This document shows, one piece after another, positions 43,139 through 52,166 of a DNA stretch of 64,000 bases. Each line of letters starts with the position of its first letter. The stretch's first letter is position 1. The translations under genes and the position numbers were made by a program. A model generated the notes under the pieces. It ran no database searches. It saw only the letters and a list, made by a program, of their open reading frames with translations, and had not been told where the DNA came from. The DNA comes from SXOA01 sp046153945. Its GTDB lineage: Bacteria > Planctomycetota > Planctomycetia > Pirellulales > Pirellulaceae. The stretch spans positions 1-64,000 of the forward strand of contig JBJXFF010000124.1 of the NCBI GenBank assembly GCA_046153945.1. The letters run 5' to 3'.

Positions 43139-46100
43139 CTACTCGCTCCGCGCGGCTCCCTTGCGGAACTGCTCAAACTGTTCGCGGTAGCTTGGCGGGG
43201 CCGAAGAGCGACTGCCGCTGTCGCGGAGGTCGCGCTGGTTGTCGCTGACGCCTGGGGCAGACCGCTTGCGATTCTTGGCGGGACGGAGGCCGAGACTCCT
43301 CAGCGATTCATCGAGTTCCTTTTGAGCCTTGGGATCTGCCTTGGCGGCTTTCTCGAGGGCGTCCCAGCGGCGGACGAACTCTTGCAATTCTTCCTTGCTC
43401 CAGCCGAGATCCTTGAGCAGTTCCGGATCGGGTTCCTGTTTCTGATCGCGGAGATGCTCGAGCGCCATCTCGGTCGCCTTGCGGGCGTATTCGAGATTGG
43501 CTTTTTCCGCATCGGCAGCTTCCTTGGGGGTCAGCGGCGGTCCTTCGGGAGTTCCGGGCTTGCCCCCTCCTTCGACCTGTCCGCGCCCCGTCTTGTCCCC
43601 CTTGGCCTGACGGTCGCCAGCCTTATCACCGGGGCCTTTCGATTCACCGGAATCTTCCCCCTTCTCTCCCGGTTTGCCGCCCGGCTCTTTCCCTTCGCCG
43701 GGCAGATTTTCGCTGCCAGACTTGGACTTTTCACCCGGCTTCCCCTTGGAGCCGCCGGACTTCTTGTCGCCGCCAGGAAGATCGCCCGTCTCGTTGCCTT
43801 CTCCCTTTTCCTCGGCACCCCCTGCTCCGTTGTCTCCGACGCTATTGCTGCCTGGGTTCTTGTTCCCCTTCAGATTCGCGGACTGGCCGTCGCCGGACTT
43901 ACCGCCACCCTTCTTATCGCCGGATTCGCCGCCTGTGGAATCCGACTCCTTCTTCTGGCCGGGAGGACTCGGATCTCCCCCTTCGGACTTCGAGCCATCC
44001 GGCTGCTGGGTCTTGTTCTTGCCCTTGTTGTCAGCCGGTTCTTCGCCGGTCCCCGTTTTGTTTTTCGTCGATTCACCAGCGCCGGACTCGCCGGACTTCC
44101 CCTCGCCGGCATCTGCCTTTTCTCCCTGGCCCGTCTTCTCCTTCGGTTTCTGTTTGTCGTTCGCCGTCCCGGTCGGCTTGCTGCCGGGAGTTCCGGCATC
44201 GGGTTCTTTGCCTTTAGAGCCCTTCGCTCCGGTCTCCTGGGTCTTCTCGCCGGGCTTCGTCTTCTCGCCACCTGTCCCGGTCTTGGGCTCGCCTGTTTTT
44301 TGGCCGCCAGCTTTCGGCTCACCAGTGTCATTCCCCTTTTCTCCAGGCTTCTGGCCACCCTTCTCGCCGGGCTTCCCTTCCGTGCCAGTTTTCTCTCCGG
44401 GAGTACCTTTTTCTCCCTGGTTTGTTTTCTCTCCCGTCTTGTCCCCCGGTTTTTCGCCCGTGCTCATCGGGTTCTGCCCAATCTTGTCCCCCGGCTTTCC
44501 GGCAGTCTTGTTTCCGGTCTTTTGTCCCGTCCCTTCGCCCGTGGACTTGTCGCCCGTCTTCTTTTCGCCGCTCTTCGAACCTGCTGTATTTTCGCCAGGT
44601 TTCGGCTCGCCGCCGCTCTGCTGGGAACCTTCGGCCGGTTTGGGTTCCTCCGCGCTCCCTTCGCCAGTATTCTGGTTGGAGTTTTGATTCTGGTTCGGAC
44701 TTTCTGGTTTTCCTCCCTGCTTATCGCGGTTCTTCAAAATCTTCTCAATCGCATCGCCGGCATGTTCGGTTTTGCTTGGCTTGCCCCCCGTCCCTCCCCC
44801 TTCGTTCGACTGGCCTCCTTCACCCCCTTCGTTCCCTTCATTCCCTGGCTGCTGCGAACCGCTGGGAGTGTTCTCCCCTTGGGATCCTGGTCCTGATTCC
44901 GCCTTGCCGCTCGGCTTGGAACCTGGTTCGGCCTTCTCAGAACCTTTGCCGCCGGTCCCTTGATTATCCTGAGTTGCCTCGCCCGGCTTCTCCATCGGCT
45001 TGCCGCCGCTTCCTTGGTTGGAGTCGCCCCCTTCGCCGCCGTCGGATTTTTCCGTTCCCCCCTTCTCCTTGCTACCGCCGCCGGAAGAGCCTCCCTTTTG
45101 CTTATCATTCTTGCTGCCGCTGTTGGACTTCTCGCCCCCCTTATCTCCCTTTTTCTTATCGTTCGATTTCTCTTTCTCCTTTTCCTTCTCGCTCCCCTTC
45201 TCCCCCGGATTCTCCATCGGGGTTTCATTCGGCCGCTCGCCGGGCATCGGCTTTTCGCCGGGCGTTTCCTCGGGCATCGGTTTTTCTCCCGGCATCGGCT
45301 TCTCGCCGGGCTTTGTCATGGGCTTCTCACCAGGTTTGGTTTTCTCCCCCGGTTTCTCCATGGGATTCTGCTCGGGTTTCTCGCCGGGATTATTCTGCGG
45401 ATTCTCCCCAGGCTTCTCTTCCGGTTTTTCTCCTGGCTTCTCCTCGGGCTTCTCTCCCGGCCGCTTCTCCGCTTGCGGTTTCGCTTCGATGGGAGCAATC
45501 ACGCGCACGATAAACTGCGCGGTGCTCGCTTCATTCGGTTCCGGCGATCCGGTTTGCGGCGAAGTTCGATTGTCCGCCGCAATGGCGACATACGTCATCT
45601 CATCGCCGGCCACTAGTTTGTGCTTGCTGGGAATGAAGACGTACTTGGCGACGGCCTGCGGCGAAGCAGCAGCATCTTTGAGCAACTCTTCATCCAGAAC
45701 CATCTTCCCCTTCGAAGTCCCTTGCAGATGCAGCTTGCTCAGCGAAAAGTCTGGATCAATCGCCCGGACTTCAATCGGCAGTGAGCCGTTTTCCGGGACT
45801 TCCACCACCTTCTTGACCGGCGCGAGAATCTGCACCTCGGGGGCCAGGTCCCGCGCCACTTCCAGGGCATGCACCACCGGCTGCTCGCTGCGAGCCCCTT
45901 CGGTGTTGGTGAAGCGAACCTGATAGCTGCCGTGCCAGGGCGTGTTGCGGTCGTCCTTGAGCAGCAGCGTCAGCGTCACGCGGGCCTTCTGCCCGTCGAA
46001 CTGCATCGCCACGCTCTCCAGCCGTTTGCCACTCGCACCAGGTTCCGAACCAACCGCCGGGTCGAATTCCAGCACTGCGTCTTTGATCGGCTGATTGGCG

Positions 46101-47176
46101 GTGGCGTGGATGGTGACCTTGGTCCCTTCGAGCCCCCGGATATCCCCCTGCATCAAGGTTTGCGGCAACTTGTTCGTATACGCGGGGAACTGATACTCCA
46201 CCTTTTCCACCACCATGGCCGGCGCATCCACCACCGTCAGCCGATAGTCGCTGGTCAGCGCATCGCCGGCGACAATGTGATAAGTGACGTCCTGCTGCAA
46301 GCCCGGCTTCGTGGAATCCGGGAGCGACTTCGTATCCAGCGGCGGCAACTCGCAGGAGAAACGAATTCCTCCGGCCCCCGGCTTCATCAGCACCTCGCGA
46401 TTCACCGTCTGGCCATCGGCGGTGGAATAGAGCAGTTTCACCGGCTGCCCTTCGCGGATGCCGTCCACGCCGACGGAAATCGTTTGCGACCGGCCCCGAT
46501 AGATGGTCATGTCGCCGGGCTGCACATCGCCGATCTGCACCCGCGAAGGGCGGTCGATGTTGGCCCACGGGGCCATGACGCGGGCAAATGTTGTGAACGG
46601 ATCCTTGGGCGAGAGAATCTTGTATGCAGCGCAGACCGCCAGCACACCCAGCAGCACATAGCCGATCCGAATGACCGGAGCCCGGTCCACGGCCGATTCG
46701 ATCGCGACCCCGGCAATGTCTTCCGCGGCCCGCCGCTCCAGGGCTTCGTACACGACTTCCTTCACGCCGCTCCGGTCGCCGCGGAGCATCAGAAAATTGA
46801 TCAGGCTGTTTTTCAGCGACGGCTGGCTCTCTTCGATGGCCCGGGCGGCATAGGTTTCGTTGATGCGGCGAATAAAGAGAGGGCCGATTTGCGTCACGCT
46901 GTAATAGGCGACGCCAACGACAAGCATCAAAAACGCAATCGTCCGCCCCCAAACCCCCAGCGGCAAAATCCACCAATGGTCCACCACCGCCGCCACCAGC
47001 AAAAAACCAAGCACCCCCACCACCAGCACGGCAAACCGGGCGAGCAAATCCACCAGCCGCACATGAAACTTCGTCCGCCCCAACTGCCGCTCAATCACCT
47101 GCGAAGTTTGACGAGCCTGCGGCACCCCCTGCATGACAGGGGGGGGAGCGGAGGGTTGGACGGTTCCTGAAGCCAT
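43139..47176 (-). CDS. Giant membrane protein with GEKP-rich linker
   Basis: A 1345-residue protein. The N-terminus has two or three TM helices (VDLLARFAVLVVGVLGFLLV; TIAFLMLVVGVAYYSV; VIRIGYVLLGVLAVCAAYKI), followed by about 300 residues of beta-rich, Ig-like modules (IYRGRSQTISVGVDG, YQFPAYTNKLP). Residues about 565-1212 are low complexity, built of PGEKP, GEKT and similar units with almost no hydrophobics, so disordered and charged. The last 130 residues are helical (EAADAEKANLEYARKATEMA, then GWSKEELQEFVRRWDALEKA). The layout resembles DUF4175-like proteins; this is tentative. Start ATG 47176. Overlapping plus-strand frames are artefacts of the repeated codons. Confidence 0.8.
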   Translation of the reverse strand: MASGTVQPSAPPPVMQGVPQARQTSQVIERQLGRTKFHVRLVDLLARFAVLVVGVLGFLLVAAVVDHWWILPLGVWGRTIAFLMLVVGVAYYSVTQIGPLFIRRINETYAARAIEESQPSLKNSLINFLMLRGDRSGVKEVVYEALERRAAEDIAGVAIESAVDRAPVIRIGYVLLGVLAVCAAYKILSPKDPFTTFARVMAPWANIDRPSRVQIGDVQPGDMTIYRGRSQTISVGVDGIREGQPVKLLYSTADGQTVNREVLMKPGAGGIRFSCELPPLDTKSLPDSTKPGLQQDVTYHIVAGDALTSDYRLTVVDAPAMVVEKVEYQFPAYTNKLPQTLMQGDIRGLEGTKVTIHATANQPIKDAVLEFDPAVGSEPGASGKRLESVAMQFDGQKARVTLTLLLKDDRNTPWHGSYQVRFTNTEGARSEQPVVHALEVARDLAPEVQILAPVKKVVEVPENGSLPIEVRAIDPDFSLSKLHLQGTSKGKMVLDEELLKDAAASPQAVAKYVFIPSKHKLVAGDEMTYVAIAADNRTSPQTGSPEPNEASTAQFIVRVIAPIEAKPQAEKRPGEKPEEKPGEKPEEKPGENPQNNPGEKPEQNPMEKPGEKTKPGEKPMTKPGEKPMPGEKPMPEETPGEKPMPGERPNETPMENPGEKGSEKEKEKEKSNDKKKGDKGGEKSNSGSKNDKQKGGSSGGGSKEKGGTEKSDGGEGGDSNQGSGGKPMEKPGEATQDNQGTGGKGSEKAEPGSKPSGKAESGPGSQGENTPSGSQQPGNEGNEGGEGGQSNEGGGTGGKPSKTEHAGDAIEKILKNRDKQGGKPESPNQNQNSNQNTGEGSAEEPKPAEGSQQSGGEPKPGENTAGSKSGEKKTGDKSTGEGTGQKTGNKTAGKPGDKIGQNPMSTGEKPGDKTGEKTNQGEKGTPGEKTGTEGKPGEKGGQKPGEKGNDTGEPKAGGQKTGEPKTGTGGEKTKPGEKTQETGAKGSKGKEPDAGTPGSKPTGTANDKQKPKEKTGQGEKADAGEGKSGESGAGESTKNKTGTGEEPADNKGKNKTQQPDGSKSEGGDPSPPGQKKESDSTGGESGDKKGGGKSGDGQSANLKGNKNPGSNSVGDNGAGGAEEKGEGNETGDLPGGDKKSGGSKGKPGEKSKSGSENLPGEGKEPGGKPGEKGEDSGESKGPGDKAGDRQAKGDKTGRGQVEGGGKPGTPEGPPLTPKEAADAEKANLEYARKATEMALEHLRDQKQEPDPELLKDLGWSKEELQEFVRRWDALEKAAKADPKAQKELDESLRSLGLRPAKNRKRSAPGVSDNQRDLRDSGSRSSAPPSYREQFEQFRKGAARSE

Positions 47177-47455
47177 CGTTGCAAATACCTCTCTCTGCGG
47201 CAGCGCGCGACATAAACCCCTGGCGCGCAGCGACTTACCAAGTATAGACGAATCTGGGGAGGAATTGATTCGGCGAGGCGGATTCTTGGCGGAAGAGACG
47301 GCGCAAGAAGCGAGTGCTAACTGCTGGCTGGATAATGACTTAGCTGCTGACAAGGAATGAGCTGAGCTTCAGGTTAGCGAAGCGTCAGAATCTGAGAATC
47401 TTTTCGACGTCCCAGGAAAAAGCGGGGACTAGAACGCAAATGCACGAAGCTGAAC

Positions 47456-47939
47456 TCAGATTTCGCCAGTTTGGGGCGATTGAGCATCACTTTGTTCGTT
47501 GAGTTTTTGCGCAACCCATGGGTCAAACAATCCAGGGTCAAAACCGTCGTCCCTAACCGATAGAACCAGTTCGTACGCGGATTCGGGACAAAACTTGGCT
47601 TTCATACGAAATATTTGCCCGGGTTGGGCGCTCGCGATGGTTTCATCAATTTACATCGGCCAGTTCTGCAAATTCCTGCCGCGATGCAACGATTGCGCTC
47701 GAGTCGAAACCACGTTGCCCTGGGACATTCATTATCTTCAGATACCCATAGGGACCGAGATGGTCATGTTCGAAAGGAATGTCGTTTCGCTCGTCAGCAG
47801 CGAATCGTCGCAGGATTGCTGAAAATCCATTGATGCCACGACGAGTTCCGCTAATTGTCCATTCACGAAGGACGTCATCGCGGTCGTAGTGAAAACCGAG
47901 GTCACGCCATTCTCGAATTGTGGCTGCGATCACGTCCAT
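47456..47939 (-). pseudogene. Frameshifted gene of a small protein family of unknown function
   Basis: Frame 1 (ATG 47939 to TGA 47646) gives 97 residues, MDVIAATIREWRDLGFHYDR, then HDHLGPYGYLKIMNVPG. The next frame continues from 47650 as IDETIASAQPGQIF, then AYELVLSVRDDGFDPGLFDP, stopping at 47456. From memory of family members, both parts belong to one protein of about 160 residues, so one base has been lost or gained near 47643-47650. It may be a true pseudogene, a sequencing error or a programmed shift. A separate start at ATG 47605 for the second part is possible. No promoter is evident. Confidence 0.65.
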
Positions 47940-48117
47940 CTTGATCCTGCGTGGTGCCGCGAGGCGTATCGGAAAAGCAATTGGCTTTCCCGAAGACTAT
48001 TCGACCACATCAGTAGCCGATTATCAAACGCATTAGTGCGACGATAAAGAACGGCACTTTCTTTCAGACGAGACGACCGCGTTGGTCGTCATCAACTCAA
48101 GGGTTGCGGACTCAAAC

Positions 48118-48188
48118 GGGGTCGGGAAGAGTTTCGCGATTGCTTCTTCCGCTGGCCGATGTCGAACTGCGAAGCCCTTCCCGACCCC
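48118..48188. repeat. 71-base inverted repeat downstream of purU
   Basis: Arms GGGGTCGGGAAGAGTTTCGC (48118-48137) and 48169-48188 pair over 20 bases with two mismatches, around a 31-base loop. It lies just past the purU stop on the minus strand, so it may also act as a terminator. Confidence 0.82.
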
Positions 48189-48200
48189 TTCTTGCAGCCC

Positions 48201-49067
48201 CTAGCCTTTCCCACCTGCTCCCACAACAACCCGGTGAAAGTGCAACTGCACCTCGCGGCTGACGGCGCGGCGGACTCCTTCGACGAGGCAGCGGGATTCG
48301 TTGTCTTCCTGGCCGATGCGGATGATCTCGTCGAGCTTCGTCCCCGGCGGAACGGTGAAGGTGGACTGCTGGATGATCTGGTTTCCTGCGTCCAGTTCCG
48401 GCACGATGAAGTGGCAGGTCGCCCCGTACGTGAGCATCCGCCCGGCGTAGGCGTCGTGGTACGGCCGCAGGCCGGGGAAGCTCGGCAGCAGGCCGTGATG
48501 CAGGTTGATGATCCGCCCCCCCGCGTATTTCCAGCAAGTGGCCGCGGGGAGGACCCGCATGTAGCGGGCCAGCACAATGTAATCGACGCCGTACCGGTCG
48601 AGCGTGGTCACGAAGCCTTCTTCGTCGGCCCGTCCCTCGCTGTCCCCCACCATCTCCCACGGCACGCCGAACTGCTCCGCAATGCCGCGGCAGGCGGGGC
48701 GGTTGCCGATGAGGACTGCCGCCTCCGCTTTGATGTGCCCATCCCGAATTGCCCGCAGCAGGGCCAGCGGCGGCTCGGGGCGGTACGTGACACAGATGGC
48801 CAGGCGGGGCTTCTCCGCCCGTTCCTCCGGCGACCAGACGCGGATGGAGAGATTCGTCTCGCGGCCGATCGCTGCCATCGCCTGCCGCACATCCGCCAGC
48901 TTTTCCGCCGGCAGTTGCACCCGCAGAAGCATGGCGAAGAGAGCCTCCTCGTCATGGTCGTACATCTGAATTTCGGCAATGTTCGCCCCCTGCCCGGTCA
49001 CATAATGAATGATCGGGTCCGCCAGGCGAACATGGTCAGGGCCGACGGCGGTGATGGTGAGCTGCAT
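48201..49067 (-). CDS. purU: Formyltetrahydrofolate deformylase
   Basis: A 288-residue enzyme that hydrolyses 10-formyl-tetrahydrofolate to formate and tetrahydrofolate, balancing one-carbon pools. It has an N-terminal ACT domain (about 1-80, LTITAVGPDHVRLADPIIHY) and a C-terminal formyltransferase-type domain (about 88-285). The latter has the active histidine in NLHHGLLPSFPG, then RPYHDAYAGRM, TYGATCHFIVPELDAGNQII and the acidic residue in ELDAG. The second His and Asp positions match the family. Most PurU proteins start with a longer ACT region. It is the last gene of the folK-panC-lgt-SDR-purU run. Confidence 0.93.
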   Translation of the reverse strand: MQLTITAVGPDHVRLADPIIHYVTGQGANIAEIQMYDHDEEALFAMLLRVQLPAEKLADVRQAMAAIGRETNLSIRVWSPEERAEKPRLAICVTYRPEPPLALLRAIRDGHIKAEAAVLIGNRPACRGIAEQFGVPWEMVGDSEGRADEEGFVTTLDRYGVDYIVLARYMRVLPAATCWKYAGGRIINLHHGLLPSFPGLRPYHDAYAGRMLTYGATCHFIVPELDAGNQIIQQSTFTVPPGTKLDEIIRIGQEDNESRCLVEGVRRAVSREVQLHFHRVVVGAGGKG

Positions 49068-49070
49068 GGA

Positions 49071-49160
49071 AAATCCTAATGACCAAATCCTAATGTCTAA
49101 TGACCAAGGCCGCTCAAGTCTACCTCTTCATTAGTCATTAGACATTAGGATTTAGTCATT
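49071..49160. repeat. Word repeat forming a 19-bp perfect inverted repeat (CTAATGACC type)
   Basis: AATCCTAATGTCTAATGAC (49086-49104) is exactly complementary to 49134-49152, with further degenerate copies outside. It fills most of the 97-base gap between the SDR and purU genes. Confidence 0.88.
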
Positions 49161-49164
49161 CCGT

Positions 49165-49935
49165 TTACCGCAAGAATCGTCCTCCGCTGATATCGATCAG
49201 CGCCCCATTCACAAACCTTCCCGCATCACTGACCAGGAACAGAACCGCTGCGGCGACTTCTTCCGCTGTGCCATTGCGGCCCAGCGGAGTTTCCTTCCGG
49301 TACTGGGCCATCCGCTCGGGAGTGGTGAATTCTTCGTGATGGCGCGTTTCGATGACCCCCGGCATGATGGCATTGGTGCGGACGGCGGGAGCCAGTTCAC
49401 GGGCCAACGTGCGGGTGAAAACTTGCAGACCACCTTTCGCGGCGGCATAGGCTCCTGCGCCGTTCGCGCCGCCGGTTTGCACGGAGAGGGAGAGGTTATT
49501 GACGATCGCCCCGTTTCCGCTGGCTCGCAAGTGAGGGATCGCCCGTTGCGTCACCAGAAAGGCCGAAGTCAGGTTGACGTCGAGGGCCTGCTTCCAGATT
49601 TCCAGCGAGCAGTCCTCAATCTTCGCCCGCTCCACAACCGAGCCGGCGTTGTTGACCAGAATGTCGAGCCGTCCCGCGGAGGCTACCGCGTCGTCAACGA
49701 GCTTCCGAGCTTGATCGGCATCGGCCAGGTTGGCGGAAAAGATCCAGCCGTCACTCCCTTGCGATTTAATTTCCGTCAGAACGGCTTCCGCCCCGGCTCG
49801 ACTCCGATGGCAATGCAGCACAACCTTTGCGCCAGCCCCGGCCAGTGCTTCAGCGATGGCTCTGCCGATGCCAACGCCCGCGCCGGTGACCAGCGCGACG
49901 CGACCTGTCAGATCAAATTGATTTGCTCTTGCCAT
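49165..49935 (-). CDS. Short-chain dehydrogenase/reductase (FabG-like)
   Basis: A 256-residue classical SDR with NAD(P) motif TGAGVGIGRA near residue 18, NNAGS, an active serine region NNLSLSVQTGG and YAAAK catalytic pair, and a C-terminal SDAGRFVNGALIDISGGRF typical of 3-oxoacyl-ACP reductase-like enzymes. The substrate is not determined by sequence: 3-oxoacyl-ACP or a sugar alcohol is possible. Its start overlaps the 3' end of lgt by 23 bases, in DNA belonging to a word repeat, so translation is probably coupled to lgt. Confidence 0.9.
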   Translation of the reverse strand: MARANQFDLTGRVALVTGAGVGIGRAIAEALAGAGAKVVLHCHRSRAGAEAVLTEIKSQGSDGWIFSANLADADQARKLVDDAVASAGRLDILVNNAGSVVERAKIEDCSLEIWKQALDVNLTSAFLVTQRAIPHLRASGNGAIVNNLSLSVQTGGANGAGAYAAAKGGLQVFTRTLARELAPAVRTNAIMPGVIETRHHEEFTTPERMAQYRKETPLGRNGTAEEVAAAVLFLVSDAGRFVNGALIDISGGRFLR

Positions 49936-51268
49936 TCGTCATTTGGATTTCGGGTTTTGTCATTTCACTTTCGACCACTCGCGGCAACACGCTTCCGGCC
50001 GGCCTCTTCTCCACGTAATACCAAAATCCAGCCGCCCCCACGAGAAACCCCAGGCTAATGATCTGGGAAATGGTGAACGGGGTTCCGAACTGCCCCGCCT
50101 CGTCGCTGCGAATCAGTTCGAGCAGAAAGCGTGAAATCGGATGGACCGTGATGAGCAGTGCAAAGATTTCTCCATCCCGCCGACGAAACGGATACGCCAG
50201 CCACAGAAATAGAGCTAGCAACGCGGCATCGAGTGCCGCGTAGAGCTGTGTTGGATGAATGGGAAGGCTGCGACCGGGCCAATCGTCGCGCGTGATGCGA
50301 TGAACTTTGCCCGTCGTTGTGGTGAGTTCGACGAATTTCCCGGCGAGCCCCAAGGCGGCTAGGGCATCGTCGTATTTCTCTACCTGCTGGCCGTTGATGT
50401 GCGTGAGAATCTCTCCCGGCTTTACGCCCGCCTTTTCGGCGTCGCCGCCTGGGGTAATCCGCTCGACAATCGCCTGATCGCGCTCGTTGGCTCCAATCTT
50501 CATTCCATAAAGCAGCCCAAGTTCATGCTGGTGCTGATACGGCGGACTGTCTTGCGAATAGGGTGCGGCTCGGGCCGGAAAGGTCATTGCCGTCGGCCAG
50601 TCGCATTCCCCTCCATAGCAGCAGCCGTTAAGGAAGCAGCCGACGCGGCCGAGGGCAGCTCCTACGACCATGCCGGGGGCGATCATGTCCAGCGTTGCCA
50701 GAACTGGCAATCCGCGGCGGACGAGATAGTAAATGCCGAAGGGGACGCCGGCCAGCACGGAGCCGTAGACTACGAGTCCCCCTTTGGTCACATCAACGAG
50801 CGACGCCATGACTTGCTGGAACGTGGCTCCCTCGCGAAAAAACTGATCGTGGTACTGAATAATGAAAAACAGCCGGGCTCCGATGATGCCGGGGAAGATC
50901 ATCCACATTGACAACGAGATAATGGCCTCGGGATCGATTCCCATTTGCCACGCCCGGTACATGGACAGGCCGACTCCGGCGACCATCGCCAACATCATCA
51001 TCACTCCGAAGCCGCGAATGGGAATCCCGAGAGGAGTCTTGACACCCGGAACCACCTCGACCATGTTCGGCAGAAACAGCGCGATGATCAGGGCGACGAC
51101 GCCGAGAAAGGGAAGATAGCTGGCCGTTTCCTGATTCCAGCCCTGCTTGCGAATCAGCCAGGCCATGATGCCCGCACTCAAGATCAGCCAGGCAATGAGC
51201 AGCCAGCCAAAGCCGACGACGGGCAGGCCGTTCCATTCATACGGGATGTAGAACAGGGTCGAACGCAA
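49913..51268 (-). CDS. lgt: Prolipoprotein diacylglyceryl transferase with inserted PDZ-like domain
   Basis: A 451-residue membrane enzyme that adds diacylglycerol to the lipobox cysteine of prolipoproteins. The Lgt signature is present (GRVGCFLNGCCYGGECDWP, about 206-224), as are HPTQLY near 345 and about seven TM helices. Between them, about residues 268-330, lies a soluble insert with PDZ features: RITPGGDAEKAGVKPGEILT, then INGQQVEKYDDALAAL. Typical Lgt is about 280 residues. The final 18 residues (EMTKPEIQMTNGKSKSI) are encoded by a word repeat (49933-49968). It belongs to the folK-panC-lgt run, 4 bases after panC. Confidence 0.92.
   Translation of the reverse strand: MRSTLFYIPYEWNGLPVVGFGWLLIAWLILSAGIMAWLIRKQGWNQETASYLPFLGVVALIIALFLPNMVEVVPGVKTPLGIPIRGFGVMMMLAMVAGVGLSMYRAWQMGIDPEAIISLSMWMIFPGIIGARLFFIIQYHDQFFREGATFQQVMASLVDVTKGGLVVYGSVLAGVPFGIYYLVRRGLPVLATLDMIAPGMVVGAALGRVGCFLNGCCYGGECDWPTAMTFPARAAPYSQDSPPYQHQHELGLLYGMKIGANERDQAIVERITPGGDAEKAGVKPGEILTHINGQQVEKYDDALAALGLAGKFVELTTTTGKVHRITRDDWPGRSLPIHPTQLYAALDAALLALFLWLAYPFRRRDGEIFALLITVHPISRFLLELIRSDEAGQFGTPFTISQIISLGFLVGAAGFWYYVEKRPAGSVLPRVVESEMTKPEIQMTNGKSKSI
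49933..49968. repeat. Word repeat encoding the C-terminus of Lgt
   Basis: Copies of CATTCGTCATTTGGATTTCG type, related to 2621-2716. It is in frame in lgt (minus strand) and also covers the SDR start codon. Confidence 0.7.
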
Positions 51269-51272
51269 TTTC

Positions 51273-52157
51273 TCATCCTTGAGTCATGGGAATCCGGCCA
51301 TCAGGCCCCGGCAGCAGGCAATTATCAATCAGCCGCGTCGTTCCGACAAAGGCGGCAATCAGGGCGACAGCGGGGCTCTCTAGTTGTGTCATTTCCGCCA
51401 ACGTTTCGGGGTCGGCAATGGTGGCGTAATCGACTCGCTCAATTCCGGCCCTTTCCAGCACGTTCTGCATCCGTTGTTTGAGAGCAATCGCGTCCCGCAC
51501 TCCGCGGCTGACTTGGTCCTGCACTAAGTTCAAAGCTCGTGAGAGCGCGAGCGCCCGCTCTCGTTCATTGGGGGAAAGATACCGGTTGCGGCTGCTCATG
51601 GCGAGGCCATCCGGCTCACGGATGATGGGGCACACGACGACCTCTACTGGCAGATTCAGATCTATCGCCATTCGGCGGATTACCAGTGCCTGCTGAAAGT
51701 CCTTCTGACCAAAAAAAGCTCTGTCGGCGGGGATGATATTGAACAGTTTCAGTACTATCGTTGCCACGCCTCGAAAATGCCCCGGCCGGAAGACACCCTC
51801 CAGCGGCAGTGCAACTTGCGGCGGCTCGATGAACGTTGAGGCATCCGGCGGATACATCGCCTCGCGACTGGGAACGAAGACCAGGTCGCAATTTGCCGAG
51901 GCAAGGAGTTGGACATCGGCATCGAGCGTCCGTGGATACTTGGAAAAGTCCTCGTGCGGAGCGAACTGCGTCGGATTCACAAAAATCGTCGCCACAGACG
52001 CGTCGCATTCGCCCTTGGCCCGCCGGACCAGGCTCAGATGCCCTTCATGCAGCGCCCCCATCGTCGGCACCAGCCCGACCATCCTTCCCGCTCGCTGCAG
52101 TTCGCGCACGGCGGCCTGCATTTCGGAGATGGACGAAATCAGGCGGGGAGAAGCCAC
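51273..52157 (-). CDS. panC: Pantothenate synthetase (pantoate-beta-alanine ligase)
   Basis: A 294-residue cytoplasmic ligase joining pantoate and beta-alanine with ATP in coenzyme A synthesis. The nucleotidyl-transferase HIGH-like motif is in VPTMGALHEGHLSLVRRAK. FVNPTQFAPHEDFSKYPR, VEGVF-type LEGVFRPGHFRGVATIV, FFGQKDFQQALVIRR and the KMSKS-like MSSRNRYLS complete the pattern. Length is standard. It starts 9 bases after folK and ends 4 bases before lgt, so the three are likely one transcript. Confidence 0.96.
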   Translation of the reverse strand: MASPRLISSISEMQAAVRELQRAGRMVGLVPTMGALHEGHLSLVRRAKGECDASVATIFVNPTQFAPHEDFSKYPRTLDADVQLLASANCDLVFVPSREAMYPPDASTFIEPPQVALPLEGVFRPGHFRGVATIVLKLFNIIPADRAFFGQKDFQQALVIRRMAIDLNLPVEVVVCPIIREPDGLAMSSRNRYLSPNERERALALSRALNLVQDQVSRGVRDAIALKQRMQNVLERAGIERVDYATIADPETLAEMTQLESPAVALIAAFVGTTRLIDNCLLPGPDGRIPMTQG

Positions 52158-52166
52158 AACTTTTTT

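Noticed and set aside
43094..44896. 600-codon, very hydrophobic open frame on the plus strand
   Set aside because: Complement of the GEKP codons gives leucine/phenylalanine-rich frames. The minus-strand protein has ordered domains at both ends.
45869..47170. 433-codon open frame on the plus strand
   Set aside because: Antisense to the ordered N-terminal part of the 1345-residue protein.
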